Shown here in pieces: positions 8,830 through 21,955 of a stretch of 64,000 bases of DNA. A program made the position numbers and the translations under genes. The number at the start of each line of letters is the position of its first letter. The first letter of the stretch is position 1. The notes under the pieces are model-generated. The model saw nothing but the letters and a program-made list of their open reading frames with translations. It ran no database searches and was not told the origin of the DNA. The stretch comes from an uncultured Ruminiclostridium sp. (GTDB lineage Bacteria; Bacillota; Clostridia; Oscillospirales; Acutalibacteraceae): positions 11,003 through 75,002 of the forward strand of contig CABUCM010000010.1 in the NCBI GenBank assembly GCA_902490005.1. Reading direction: 5' to 3'.

Positions 8830-11800
8830 ATGGTGAACGTCAAACCGGTGCACTTGGGAGAAACGGTACGAATGAGCTTTTCCCGCATTGACGAGGTTCT
8901 GGAAATGCCAAACCTGATCGAGGTACAGAAAGATTCCTACCAGTGGTTTTTGGATGAAGGCCTGAAGGAAGTCTTTAAGGATGTTTCCGGGATCACAGAC
9001 TACACAGGCAACCTGGTTCTCGACTTTGTAGACTATAAGCTGGATGTCGACAAGCCCAACTACTCAGTCGAAGAGTGCAAGGAAAGAGACACTACCTATG
9101 CGGCGGCCCTCCGTGTAACCGCCCGGCTTCTCAACAAGGAAAGCGGCGAGATCAAAGAATCCGAAGTGTTCATGGGCGATTTTCCTTTGATGACCGACAG
9201 CGGCACCTTTGTCATCAACGGCGCCGAGCGCGTCATTGTATCCCAACTGGTTCGTTCTCCTGGCGTTTACTATAAAATGGAATACGACAAAACCGGCAAG
9301 GAGCTGTTCAGCTCCACGGTGATCCCCAACCGGGGCGCTTGGCTGGAATATGAAAACGACGCCAACGACGTATTCTATGTCCGGATTGATAAAAACCGCA
9401 AAATCCCGATTACCGTGTTTATCCGCGCCTTAGGGCTGGGCACCGACGGCGAGCTCCTGGATTATTTCGGCAACGACGCCAGGATCCGCGCCACCATCGA
9501 AAAGGACCCCTGCAAAACCACCGAGGAAGCCCTGCTGGAGGTTTACCGGAAGCTCCGCCCCAGCGAGCCCCCCACCATTGAAAGCGCCCAGTCCCACTTG
9601 AACGCCCTGTTTTTTGACGCGCGGCGTTACGACCTTTCCAGAGTGGGCCGTTATAAATACAATAAAAAGCTTGGAATTTCCAACCGCTTACAGGGCCAGA
9701 AGCTGGCCGCCCCCATCGCCAACCCTCTCACCGGCGAGGTGATGTTCGACGAGGGAAAAGTTCTTTCCCGCGAAGAGGCGATGCAGGTGGAGAACGCCGG
9801 CGTTACGGTGGCTTATGCCGCGGTGGAAGGCCAGGAAGAACCGGTAAAGATCATCTCCAACGGCATGGTGGATATTTCCTGCTATGTGGATTTCGACGCG
9901 AAAAAGGAATGCGGTATCAATGAAAAGGTCCGCTTCAGCGTGCTGGCAGAGATCCTGGAAGCCGCCCAGACCCCGGAGGAGCTGAAAAACATGCTCCGGG
10001 AGCGGGAGGACGAGCTGATCCCCAAGCACATTATCGTAGACGATATTTTCTCTTCTATTAACTATATGAACTGCCTTGCCTGCGGCATCGGCACCACCGA
10101 CGATATCGACCATCTGGGCAACCGGAGAATCCGTTCCGTGGGCGAGTTGCTGCAAAACCAGTTCCGCATCGGCTTCTCCCGCTTGGAGCGCGTCATTCGG
10201 GAAAGAATGACCCTGCAGGCCCAGGACTTGGAGGTGCTGACCCCCCACGCCCTGATTAACATCCGTCCTGTGGTGGCGGCGATCAAGGAGTTTTTCGGCT
10301 CCTCGCCCCTGTCCCAGTTCATGGACCAGAACAACCCGCTGGCGGAGCTGACCCACAAGAGAAGGCTTTCTTCCCTGGGCCCTGGCGGACTTTCCAGAGA
10401 CCGGGCCGGGTTCGAGGTCCGTGACGTCCACTACAGCCACTACGGCCGTATGTGCCCCATCGAGACGCCGGAAGGCCCAAACATCGGCTTGATTTCCTAT
10501 CTGGCTACCTTCGCCAGAATCAACGAATATGGTTTCATCGAGGCTCCCTTCCGCAAGGTGGACCAGGAAAACCGTGTGGTTACCAACGAGGTGGTTTACA
10601 TGACTGCCGACATGGAGGACGACTACATTGTGGCCCAGGCCAATGAGCCCTTGGATGAAAACGGGTATTTTGTCCATACCAAGGTCAACGGCCGTTTCCG
10701 CGACGAGTTCGTGGAAGTGGAGCGGGACCGGGCGGATTATATGGACGTTTCTCCCCGGATGGTAGTTTCCGTGGCTACCGCCATGATCCCTTTCCTGGAG
10801 AACGACGACGCCAACCGCGCCCTGATGGGCTCCAACATGCAGCGGCAGGCGGTTCCCCTGTTGAAAACCGAGTCCCCCATCGTGGGCACCGGTATGGAAT
10901 ACAAGGCCGGCGTGGACTCCGGCGTGTGCGTCCTGGCGAAAAAGGACGGCGTGGTGGAGTCTGTCAGCGCCGACGAGATTCAAATGAAGAACGACGACGG
11001 CACCGCCGACACCTATCATATCATTAAATTCATGCGCTCCAACCAGGGAACCTGCGTCAATCAGGTCCCGGTGGTCTCCAAGGGCCAGCGGGTAAAGAAA
11101 AACGCGGTTTTGGCCGACGGCCCCGCCACCTGCAACGGCGAGATCAGCCTGGGCAAAAACGCCCTCATCGGCTTTATGACCTGGGAGGGCTACAACTACG
11201 AGGACGCGGTTCTCATCAACGAGAAGATCGTTCGCGACGACGTTTACACCTCCATTCACATTGAGGAATACGAAACCGAGGCCCGGGATACCAAATTAGG
11301 GCCGGAGGAGATCACCTGCGACATTCCCAATGTAAACGAGGATCTGCTGAAGGATTTGGACGAAACCGGCGTGATCCATGTAGGCGCCGAGGTCCGGGCC
11401 GGGGATATCCTGGTGGGCAAGGTCACCCCCAAAGGAGAGACTGAGCTGACCGCGGAGGAGCGTTTGCTCCGGGCTATTTTCGGTGAAAAGGCCAGAGAGG
11501 TGAGAGACACCTCCTTGAGAGTGCCTCACGGCGAATACGGCATCGTGGTGGATGTGAAGGTGTTCACCAGGGAGAACAGCCACGACGAGCTGCCTCCGGG
11601 AGTAAACAAGGTGGTGCGCTGCTATGTGGCCCAGAAGAGAAAGATCTCAGTGGGCGACAAGATGGCGGGCCGCCACGGAAACAAGGGCGTTGTTTCCAGG
11701 ATCCTGCCCCAGGAGGATATGCCTTTCCTGCCTGACGGCACCCCGCTGGATATCGTATTGAACCCCTTGGGCGTACCGTCCCGTATGAACATCGGCCAGG

Positions 11801-12561
11801 TGCTGGAGGTTCACTTGGGCTACGCCGCCAAGGCCCTTGGCTGGAAGATCATGACGCCGGTATTCGACGGCGCCCATGAAGATGATATTTTCGAGTGCTT
11901 TAAAGAGGCCGGCCTTTCTGAGGACGGCAAGACCTGGCTGCGTGACGGCCGGAACGGACAGCTGTTCGACAACCCTGTCACCGTGGGCTATATGTACTAT
12001 CTGAAGCTTCACCATCTGGTTGACGATAAGATTCACGCCCGCTCCACCGGGCCGTATTCTCTGGTCACGCAGCAGCCTTTGGGCGGCAAAGCCCAGTTCG
12101 GCGGCCAGCGTTTCGGTGAGATGGAGGTTTGGGCCCTGGAGGCTTACGGCGCGGCTTATACCCTGCAGGAAATCCTGACGGTAAAATCCGACGACGTGGT
12201 GGGCAGGGTGAAAACCTATGAATCCATTGTCAAGGGGCAGAATATCCCCGAGCCGGGTATTCCCGAGTCCTTCAAGGTGCTCATTAAAGAACTGCAGTCC
12301 CTGGGCCTGAACGTAAAGGTGTTGGATAAGGATGAGCAGGAGATTGACCTGAAGCAGAACTTTGAGGAGGACGACGATATCGGCCTGGCCGATACCCCTG
12401 TCCTGGAGGAAGACGAAGTCATGACCTCTATGGATGGCTATACCCTGGAGGATGATCCGGACGACAACAACATGTTCGACGAATCCAGCTTCTTTGACGA
12501 AGAGGGAGAAGACGACCTTCTGGATTTTGATTCCATTGCAAGCGACGTACGCGAAGAATAA
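8830..12561 (+). CDS. rpoB: RNA polymerase beta subunit
   Basis: RNA polymerase beta subunit, 1243 residues. The rifampicin-pocket region carries the wild-type residues (QFMDQNNPLAELTHKRRLS, then LGPGGL), so nothing here suggests rifampicin resistance. The switch-region and C-terminal motifs GDKMAGRHGNKGVVS and GGKAQFGGQRFGEME are present. The C-terminal tail is unusually acidic, with many D and E over the last 70 residues. ATG 8830 is preferred because AAAGGAG (8812-8818) overlaps the upstream in-frame GTG 8818. It is translated with rpoC, 15 bases downstream. Confidence 0.97.
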   Translation: MVNVKPVHLGETVRMSFSRIDEVLEMPNLIEVQKDSYQWFLDEGLKEVFKDVSGITDYTGNLVLDFVDYKLDVDKPNYSVEECKERDTTYAAALRVTARLLNKESGEIKESEVFMGDFPLMTDSGTFVINGAERVIVSQLVRSPGVYYKMEYDKTGKELFSSTVIPNRGAWLEYENDANDVFYVRIDKNRKIPITVFIRALGLGTDGELLDYFGNDARIRATIEKDPCKTTEEALLEVYRKLRPSEPPTIESAQSHLNALFFDARRYDLSRVGRYKYNKKLGISNRLQGQKLAAPIANPLTGEVMFDEGKVLSREEAMQVENAGVTVAYAAVEGQEEPVKIISNGMVDISCYVDFDAKKECGINEKVRFSVLAEILEAAQTPEELKNMLREREDELIPKHIIVDDIFSSINYMNCLACGIGTTDDIDHLGNRRIRSVGELLQNQFRIGFSRLERVIRERMTLQAQDLEVLTPHALINIRPVVAAIKEFFGSSPLSQFMDQNNPLAELTHKRRLSSLGPGGLSRDRAGFEVRDVHYSHYGRMCPIETPEGPNIGLISYLATFARINEYGFIEAPFRKVDQENRVVTNEVVYMTADMEDDYIVAQANEPLDENGYFVHTKVNGRFRDEFVEVERDRADYMDVSPRMVVSVATAMIPFLENDDANRALMGSNMQRQAVPLLKTESPIVGTGMEYKAGVDSGVCVLAKKDGVVESVSADEIQMKNDDGTADTYHIIKFMRSNQGTCVNQVPVVSKGQRVKKNAVLADGPATCNGEISLGKNALIGFMTWEGYNYEDAVLINEKIVRDDVYTSIHIEEYETEARDTKLGPEEITCDIPNVNEDLLKDLDETGVIHVGAEVRAGDILVGKVTPKGETELTAEERLLRAIFGEKAREVRDTSLRVPHGEYGIVVDVKVFTRENSHDELPPGVNKVVRCYVAQKRKISVGDKMAGRHGNKGVVSRILPQEDMPFLPDGTPLDIVLNPLGVPSRMNIGQVLEVHLGYAAKALGWKIMTPVFDGAHEDDIFECFKEAGLSEDGKTWLRDGRNGQLFDNPVTVGYMYYLKLHHLVDDKIHARSTGPYSLVTQQPLGGKAQFGGQRFGEMEVWALEAYGAAYTLQEILTVKSDDVVGRVKTYESIVKGQNIPEPGIPESFKVLIKELQSLGLNVKVLDKDEQEIDLKQNFEEDDDIGLADTPVLEEDEVMTSMDGYTLEDDPDDNNMFDESSFFDEEGEDDLLDFDSIASDVREE

Positions 12562-12576
12562 GGAGGGGGCAATAAG

Positions 12577-16128
<3,552 letters not shown>

Positions 16129-16167
16129 TGTTATCATAAACAATTGTGAGCGGTTATTTTGTTGTTG

Positions 16168-16193
16168 ACAGGACAATACTCTTATTGTCCTGT
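16168..16193 (+). terminator. Perfect hairpin in rpsL leader (attenuator or terminator)
   Basis: A 10-bp perfect stem, ACAGGACAAT / ATTGTCCTGT, with a 6-base loop. Flanking TGTT/AACA can extend it. Only three T follow, so termination may be partial. It lies about 25 bases downstream of the expected start of the rpsL transcript, consistent with attenuation or with closing the rpoC message. Confidence 0.6.
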
Positions 16194-16227
16194 TTAACAT
16201 ATATTATTTTTTGTGAGGAGGTGTCAT

Positions 16228-16653
16228 ATGCCAACCTTTAACCAACTGGTCCGTAAGGGACGTGAGGTTTCCGAGAAAAAAGCAAAGGCTCCGGCTCTCT
16301 TAAAAGGATGGAACTCTAAAAAGCGTGTGGCGATTGATCAAAATTCACCGCAGAAGCGTGGAGTTTGCACATCTGTTAAGACTGCTACCCCCAAGAAGCC
16401 CAACTCTGCTTTAAGAAAAATCGCCAGAGTCCGGCTTTCTAACGGAATTGAGGTAAGCTCTTATATTCCGGGTGTGGGCCACAACCTGCAGGAGCATAGT
16501 GTTGTGCTGATTCGTGGTGGACGTGTTAAGGATCTTCCTGGTGTGCGTTACCATATTATCCGCGGAACATTGGATGCCCAGGGCGTTGCCAAAAGAATGC
16601 AGGCCCGTTCCAAGTACGGCGCGAAGCGTCCGAAGGCCGGCGCAAAGAGTTAA
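16228..16653 (+). CDS. rpsL: 30S ribosomal protein S12
   Basis: Ribosomal protein S12 of the decoding centre, 141 residues. The conserved PNSALRKIARVRL and the LIRGGRVKDLPGVRYH loop are present. The lysines at the classical streptomycin-resistance positions are wild type. Start at ATG 16228 (MPTFNQLVRKG) after GTGAGGAGGTG; an in-frame GTG at 16213 is rejected because it lies upstream of this site. The L7Ae-like gene found between rpoC and rpsL in many Bacilli is absent here. Confidence 0.97.
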   Translation: MPTFNQLVRKGREVSEKKAKAPALLKGWNSKKRVAIDQNSPQKRGVCTSVKTATPKKPNSALRKIARVRLSNGIEVSSYIPGVGHNLQEHSVVLIRGGRVKDLPGVRYHIIRGTLDAQGVAKRMQARSKYGAKRPKAGAKS

Positions 16654-16824
16654 GATTGTGACCAAACACGTATGGGCTTGCGCTTAACGCGCAATTTAAT
16701 TGCATGTAACATCTGCAAAACAATGCAGTGATATATACTAGATAGATATGTCTCTGTATTGGCCCGCGGGAGTTTGTCGCTTTCGAGTACCGATGATATC
16801 ATCTATATGAAGGAGGGAAGCGAA

Positions 16825-17295
16825 GTGCCAAGAAGAGGCTCAATTGCAAAACGTGACGTTTTGCCAGACCCGCTTTACAATTCAAAATTAGTAACCCGCT
16901 TGATCAACAATGTAATGGTTGACGGCAAAAAGGGTGTGTCCCAGAAGATCGTATACGGTGCTTTTGAGATTATCCAAGAAAAAACAGGCAAGGATCCCCT
17001 GGAGACCTTTGAACAGGCTATGGAGAACATCATGCCCCTGTTGGAGGTAAAGGCCCGCCGTGTCGGCGGCGCCACCTACCAGGTTCCTATGGAGGTCCGC
17101 CCGGAGAGACGCCAGACCTTAGGTCTGAGATGGCTCACCAATTACGCAAGACTGAGATCTGAAAAGACCATGAAAGAAAGGCTTGCCGGAGAAATCCTTG
17201 ATGCGATCAATGGCGTCGGCGGCGCTGCTAAGAAGCGTGACGACACCCACAAGATGGCAGAGGCCAATAAGGCGTTTGCACATTACAGATGGTAA
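16825..17295 (+). CDS. rpsG: 30S ribosomal protein S7
   Basis: Ribosomal protein S7, 156 residues, exactly the usual length when started at GTG 16825. It nucleates assembly of the 30S head by binding 16S rRNA. The sequence begins PRRGSIAKRDVLPDP and includes ARRVGGATYQVPMEV and the RWLTNYAR segment. AAGGAGGG lies 7 bases before the GTG, so the longer in-frame opening at 16759 is rejected. The 171-base gap after rpsL holds no gene; it is AT-rich with short dyads. Confidence 0.97.
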   Translation: MPRRGSIAKRDVLPDPLYNSKLVTRLINNVMVDGKKGVSQKIVYGAFEIIQEKTGKDPLETFEQAMENIMPLLEVKARRVGGATYQVPMEVRPERRQTLGLRWLTNYARLRSEKTMKERLAGEILDAINGVGGAAKKRDDTHKMAEANKAFAHYRW

Positions 17296-17325
17296 TTTGA
17301 GACCAATTAAGGAGGACCCGACACT

Positions 17326-19407
17326 ATGCCAAGACAGGTTTCACTTGAGAAAACCCGTAATGTCGGCATCATGGCTCACATCGATGCCGGTAAAACAACA
17401 ACAACGGAACGTATTCTGTACTATACGGGCGTAAACCACAAGATCGGCGAAACCCACGACGGTGCTGCTACCATGGACTGGATGGCGCAAGAGCAGGAGA
17501 GAGGTATCACCATTACCTCCGCCGCTACCACTTGCTTCTGGAAGGAACATCGTATCAACATCATTGACACCCCCGGCCACGTTGACTTTACCGTAGAGGT
17601 GCAGCGTTCTTTAAGAGTGCTGGACGGCTCTGTAACGGTTCTGTGCGCCAAGGGCGGCGTAGAGCCTCAGTCTGAAACCGTATGGCGCCAGGCTGACGAA
17701 TATCACGTGCCGAGAATGGCTTATGTCAATAAGATGGACATTATGGGCGCCGATTTCTATCGGGTTGTCCAGATGATGAGAGACCGTCTGCAGTGCAATG
17801 CTGTTCCGATTCAGCTGCCCATCGGCGCTGAGGATACCTTTAAGGGTATCGTCGACCTGGTGGAAATGAAGGCTGACGTTTATTATGACGAAATGGGCAC
17901 CGACATGAAGGTGGAAGAAATTCCGGACGACATGAAGGAGCTGGCGGAGAAATACCGCGCTGAGCTGATCGAGCATGTGGCTGAGCAGGATGACGAGCTG
18001 CTGGAGAAATATCTGGGCGGCGAGGAGCTCACCATCGACGAAATCAAGCGCACCATCCGCAAATCCTGTATCGCAAACACTATGGTTCCTGTTACCTGCG
18101 GTACTTCCTACCGCAATAAGGGCGTTCAGAAGCTGTTGGACGCGATTGTGGATTATATGCCCGCCCCGACGGATGTTGAGGCCATCAAGGGTGTGAATCC
18201 GGATACCGACGAGCCGGTAGTTCGTCATTCTTCTGACGACGAGCCGTTTGCCGCGTTAGCGTTTAAGATCGCCACCGACCCCTTTGTGGGCAAGCTATGC
18301 TTCTTCCGTGTGTATTCCGGCGTCATTAACGCGGGCACCACGGTTTATAACGCCAATAAAGACAATAACGAGCGTATCGGCAGAATTCTGCAGATGCACG
18401 CGAACCACCGTCAGGATATTGAATGCTGCTACGCAGGCGATATCGCCGCGGCGGTAGGCCTGAAGAACACCAGTACCGGCGATACCCTGTGCGATGAAAA
18501 GCACCCGGTTATCCTGGAGTCTATGGTGTTCCCGGAGCCGGTTATCCGTGTGGCCATCGAGCCTAAGACCAAGGCCGGCCAAGAGAAGATGGGTATTGCT
18601 TTGGCCAAGCTGGCGGAAGAAGACCCCACCTTCAAGGCTTACACCGACGAGGAAACCGGACAAACCATCATCGCCGGTATGGGCGAGCTTCACCTGGAAA
18701 TCATCGTGGACAGACTGCTCCGTGAGTTTAAGGTAGAGGCTAACGTGGGTAAACCCCAGGTTGCATACAAAGAGACCATTCGCGGCAACGCGGACGTGGA
18801 CAACAAGTATGCCAGGCAGTCCGGCGGTAAAGGCCAGTACGGCCATGTTAAGATCAGAATCGAACCCAACCCCGGCAAGGGCTATGAGTTCGTCAACGCA
18901 ATCGTCGGCGGCGCGATTCCCAAGGAATATATCCCGGCGGTTGATCAGGGTATCCAGGGAGCTATGCTCTCCGGCGTCCTGGCCGGCTACAATGTAGTCG
19001 ATGTAAAAGTGACTTTGTACGACGGTTCTTACCATGAGGTTGACTCCTCTGAAATGGCGTTTAAGATCGCCGGCTCTATGGCCTTTAAAGAGGCCATGAG
19101 AAAGGCGCAGCCGGTTCTGATGGAGCCTATCATGAAGGTTGCGGTTATTGTGCCTGAGGAATATATGGGCGACGTAATCGGCGACTTGAATTCCCGCCGC
19201 GGCATGATCCAGGGTATGGACGCTCTGCCGGGCGCCCAGCGTATCAACGCCATGGTTCCCCTGTCTGAGATGTTCGGTTACGCTACCGATATGCGTTCTA
19301 AGACCCAGGGCCGCGGGCAGTACACCATGGAGCCCAGCGACTACGCGGAGGTTCCCAAGTCTGTTGGTGAGAAGATTATTTCCAGCCGTACAAAGAAAGC
19401 CGAATAA
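17326..19407 (+). CDS. fusA: Elongation factor G
   Basis: Translation elongation factor G, 693 residues, the GTPase that drives translocation. G1 is AHIDAGKTTTTE near residue 18, G3 is DTPGHVDFT and G4 is NKMD. Domain II, the two alpha/beta domains and the ribosome-contacting domain IV (SGGKGQYGHV) follow in the normal order. AAGGAGG precedes ATG 17326, 30 bases after rpsG. No change suggesting fusidic-acid resistance was noted, but I did not align it. Confidence 0.97.
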   Translation: MPRQVSLEKTRNVGIMAHIDAGKTTTTERILYYTGVNHKIGETHDGAATMDWMAQEQERGITITSAATTCFWKEHRINIIDTPGHVDFTVEVQRSLRVLDGSVTVLCAKGGVEPQSETVWRQADEYHVPRMAYVNKMDIMGADFYRVVQMMRDRLQCNAVPIQLPIGAEDTFKGIVDLVEMKADVYYDEMGTDMKVEEIPDDMKELAEKYRAELIEHVAEQDDELLEKYLGGEELTIDEIKRTIRKSCIANTMVPVTCGTSYRNKGVQKLLDAIVDYMPAPTDVEAIKGVNPDTDEPVVRHSSDDEPFAALAFKIATDPFVGKLCFFRVYSGVINAGTTVYNANKDNNERIGRILQMHANHRQDIECCYAGDIAAAVGLKNTSTGDTLCDEKHPVILESMVFPEPVIRVAIEPKTKAGQEKMGIALAKLAEEDPTFKAYTDEETGQTIIAGMGELHLEIIVDRLLREFKVEANVGKPQVAYKETIRGNADVDNKYARQSGGKGQYGHVKIRIEPNPGKGYEFVNAIVGGAIPKEYIPAVDQGIQGAMLSGVLAGYNVVDVKVTLYDGSYHEVDSSEMAFKIAGSMAFKEAMRKAQPVLMEPIMKVAVIVPEEYMGDVIGDLNSRRGMIQGMDALPGAQRINAMVPLSEMFGYATDMRSKTQGRGQYTMEPSDYAEVPKSVGEKIISSRTKKAE

Positions 19408-19421
19408 CTTATCCAAAAGTA

Positions 19422-19450
19422 TTGCAATTTAAGAAAAGAATTGCTAAAAT
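19422..19450 (+). promoter_or_regulatory. Promoter for tuf between fusA and tuf
   Basis: TTGCAA and TAAAAT are separated by exactly 17 bases, 14 bases after the fusA stop. This would give tuf extra transcription, as expected for the most abundant protein of the cell. Confidence 0.65.
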
Positions 19451-19512
19451 GAGGATTATAGCCCGGCTTATGAAATTAAAAATTATTTTTGATTACAAAG
19501 GAGGAAATCCCA

Positions 19513-20715
19513 ATGGCAAAGGCTAAGTTTGAAAGAACAAAACCCCATGTTAACATTGGCACCATCGGTCACGTTGACCATGGCAAGACCACTCTGACCG
19601 CTGCGATCACCAAGGTTCTGAACCTGGAGGGCGACGCGGAGTATGTGGATTACGCCAACATTGATAAGGCTCCCGAGGAGAGAGAGCGTGGTATTACCAT
19701 CAATACCGCTCACGTTGAGTATGAGACCGAAAGCCGTCACTATGCTCACGTTGACTGCCCCGGCCACGCCGACTATGTTAAGAACATGATTACCGGTGCC
19801 GCTCAAATGGACGGCGCTATCCTGGTTATCGCCGCTACCGATGGCCCTATGGCTCAGACCAAGGAGCACCTGCTGCTGGCCCGTCAGGTAGGCGTGCCCT
19901 ATATCGTTGTTTTCCTGAACAAGGTTGACCAAGTTGACGACGAAGAGCTGCTGGAGCTGGTAGAGATGGAAGTCCGCGAGACTCTGTCCGAGTATGAGTT
20001 CCCGGGCGACGATACCCCCATCATCAAGGGTTCCGCTCTGAAGGTTCTGGAGTCTGATTCTAAGGATCCTAACGCTCCCGAGTATGCCTGCATCAAAGAA
20101 CTGATGGACGCTGTTGACAGCTATATCCCCACTCCTGACCGTAAGGCTGACCTGCCCTTCCTGATGCCTGTTGAGGACGTGTTCACCATCACCGGCCGTG
20201 GTACTGTTGCCACTGGCAGAGTGGAGCGTGGACAGCTGAAGACCGGCGAGGAAGTTGAAATCGTTGGTTTGGCTGACGAGAAGAAGAAGACCGTTGTTAC
20301 TGGTATCGAAATGTTCCGGAAGATTCTGGACTATGCCGAGGCCGGCGATAACATCGGCGCTCTGCTCCGTGGTATCCAGAGAACTGAAATCGAGCGCGGA
20401 CAGGTTCTGTCTAAGCCCGGCTCCATTCATCCTCATACCAAGTTCAAGGGCCAGGTTTACGTTCTGACCAAGGAAGAAGGCGGACGTCATACTCCTTTCT
20501 TCAACAACTACCGTCCTCAGTTCTATTTCAGAACTACTGACGTTACCGGCGTTATCTCCCTGCCTGAGGGCACCGAGATGTGCATGCCTGGCGATAACGT
20601 TGTGATGGACGTTGAGCTGATCACTCCTATCGCTATCGAAGAAGGCCTGCGTTTCGCTATCCGTGAAGGCGGCCGTACTGTTGGTTCCGGTGTTGTTACC
20701 GCTATCAACGAATAA
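19513..20715 (+). CDS. tuf: Elongation factor Tu
   Basis: Elongation factor Tu, 400 residues, which brings aminoacyl-tRNA to the ribosome. G1 is GHVDHGKTTLT, the switch I region has RERGITI, G3 is DCPGHADYVKNM and G4 is NKVD. Domains II and III are complete. AAAGGAGG precedes ATG 19513; the in-frame ATG at 19489 is upstream of that site and rejected. Codon choice is strongly biased, as for a very highly expressed gene. Confidence 0.98.
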   Translation: MAKAKFERTKPHVNIGTIGHVDHGKTTLTAAITKVLNLEGDAEYVDYANIDKAPEERERGITINTAHVEYETESRHYAHVDCPGHADYVKNMITGAAQMDGAILVIAATDGPMAQTKEHLLLARQVGVPYIVVFLNKVDQVDDEELLELVEMEVRETLSEYEFPGDDTPIIKGSALKVLESDSKDPNAPEYACIKELMDAVDSYIPTPDRKADLPFLMPVEDVFTITGRGTVATGRVERGQLKTGEEVEIVGLADEKKKTVVTGIEMFRKILDYAEAGDNIGALLRGIQRTEIERGQVLSKPGSIHPHTKFKGQVYVLTKEEGGRHTPFFNNYRPQFYFRTTDVTGVISLPEGTEMCMPGDNVVMDVELITPIAIEEGLRFAIREGGRTVGSGVVTAINE

Positions 20716-20731
20716 TCATCTTTGCATTGCG

Positions 20732-20766
20732 AGGGCCCAGACGGATTCGTCTGGGCCTTTTTGTTT
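20732..20766 (+). terminator. Terminator after tuf
   Basis: A 10-bp stem, GGCCCAGACG / CGTCTGGGCC, with GATT loop, followed by TTTTTGTTTT. It ends the rpsL-rpsG-fusA-tuf transcript. Confidence 0.92.
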
Positions 20767-20827
20767 TCAGCACAAACCGCAAGGCGATGCTGACACAATT
20801 AAAATTTGGAAAAAAGGGGGGACCAAG

Positions 20828-21331
20828 TTGCGTATACGCACAGCGGAACTGCAAGACTTGGAAAAGGTGAGTAAAATTCACGCCGCCAGCTGGAAAACTG
20901 CTTACCGCGGCATTTTGCCCGATGACTTTTTGGATCAGCTTTCCTTCCGCCGTTGGGCGGGGTTGAAAGAGATGATGGCGGACGGCCTGGCCATAAGGGT
21001 GATTGAATCCGATGAAAATATTTTTGGCTGTATTACTTTCGGCGCCGCCCGGGATGAAGCTTTTTCCGGCTGGGGTGAAATCGTGTCGTTTCATTTGCTG
21101 CAGGAAGCCCGCGGAAAAGGGTTTGGCAGGCTGTTATTCCAGGATGGGGTAACGGAGCTGAGAAAAGCAGGCTACCGGGAACTATATCTTTGGGTTTTGG
21201 AGGAAAATGAAAGGGCCAGAAGGTTCTACGAAAAAAACGGATTCGCCTGGAACAGAGACCGTCTGGAAAGCGAGGAAGGCGGGCGGCAGGTGACCGATTT
21301 GAGATATGTTTTCCGTTTTCAAGAAGAATAA
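20828..21331 (+). CDS. GNAT family N-acetyltransferase
   Basis: A 167-residue GCN5-related acetyltransferase, transferring acetyl from acetyl-CoA to an unknown amine. The core signature is ARGKGFGRLLFQ (acetyl-CoA pyrophosphate loop), then LWVLEENERARRFYEKNGF near the C-terminus. The proposed start is TTG 20828, giving RIRTAELQDLEKV after a strong AAAAGGGGGG site. The longer in-frame opening at 20663 would run back into tuf and through its terminator, so it is rejected. Confidence 0.85.
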   Translation: MRIRTAELQDLEKVSKIHAASWKTAYRGILPDDFLDQLSFRRWAGLKEMMADGLAIRVIESDENIFGCITFGAARDEAFSGWGEIVSFHLLQEARGKGFGRLLFQDGVTELRKAGYRELYLWVLEENERARRFYEKNGFAWNRDRLESEEGGRQVTDLRYVFRFQEE

Positions 21332-21378
21332 AAAAGCTGTTCCGATCATGCCTGTTATGGCACAACGGAACAGCTTTT
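21332..21378. terminator. Bidirectional terminator between two GNAT genes
   Basis: A 13-bp perfect stem, AAAAGCTGTTCCG / CGGAACAGCTTTT, with a 21-base loop. The outer A and T runs serve both strands. It lies between convergent genes. Confidence 0.88.
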
Positions 21379-21399
21379 GTTTTGTCAGCGAATCTGGGT

Positions 21400-21918
21400 T
21401 TAACCGCGTTTTTCGCCGGAAAGATCCAGCCGCATAATGTGGTCGTCCATCACATACCCGCGGCCGATGTCCGTAACCTCGTCGTGATCCACATAGAACC
21501 CTGCTTTCTCATAAAAAGCGATAGAACCTAGGTTGTTCCGGTTGACCGTCAGCCAAATATAGCTGAGACCGCGCTCCCGGCAGATTTTTTTCAATTCTTC
21601 CACGGAAAAGGTAGCCAGCCCCTTGCGCCGGAAGGTTTTTTCAATATAAAGCTTGCTGAGGAACAAAGCGCCGTTTTCGATTTTATAACCGCAGAAGCCG
21701 GCGTTTTGGCCGTCGCAGATCAGCCAGCAGTAGGTGTAGCCCTGCTTTTCAATCTGATTGGTAACCGCCTGAAAGGACTGGTATTTTTCCACCATGTAGG
21801 TGATCTGATCCACGGCGAGTATCTGGCCGTAGTGCTCCCGCCAGATACGGGAGGCCAAAAAACACATTTCCTTAATTTGTTCTGGCGTTTCGATTTTCCT
21901 CATTTGGAGATTGCACAT
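21400..21918 (-). CDS. GNAT family N-acetyltransferase
   Basis: A 172-residue GNAT acetyltransferase. The acetyl-CoA loop is EKTFRRKGLATFSVEELKK, and the typical C-terminal strand and helix are NRNNLGSIAFYEKAGF. The substrate is unknown. The start is set at 21918 (MCNLQMRKIETP) with AAGG upstream; 21903 is also possible. A longer opening to 21999 would overlap the carboxypeptidase gene and adds no conserved sequence. It follows the carboxypeptidase gene by 37 bases and may be cotranscribed with it. Confidence 0.82.
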   Translation of the reverse strand: MCNLQMRKIETPEQIKEMCFLASRIWREHYGQILAVDQITYMVEKYQSFQAVTNQIEKQGYTYCWLICDGQNAGFCGYKIENGALFLSKLYIEKTFRRKGLATFSVEELKKICRERGLSYIWLTVNRNNLGSIAFYEKAGFYVDHDEVTDIGRGYVMDDHIMRLDLSGEKRG

Positions 21919-21955
21919 GGAACCAACCTTGCTTTCTATATATTTAGAGTCATCA

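Noticed and set aside
9688..11259. 523-codon open frame on the minus strand inside rpoB
   Set aside because: It is a shadow of rpoB caused by GC-rich third positions; the translation is low-complexity V/G/H/L and fits no family.
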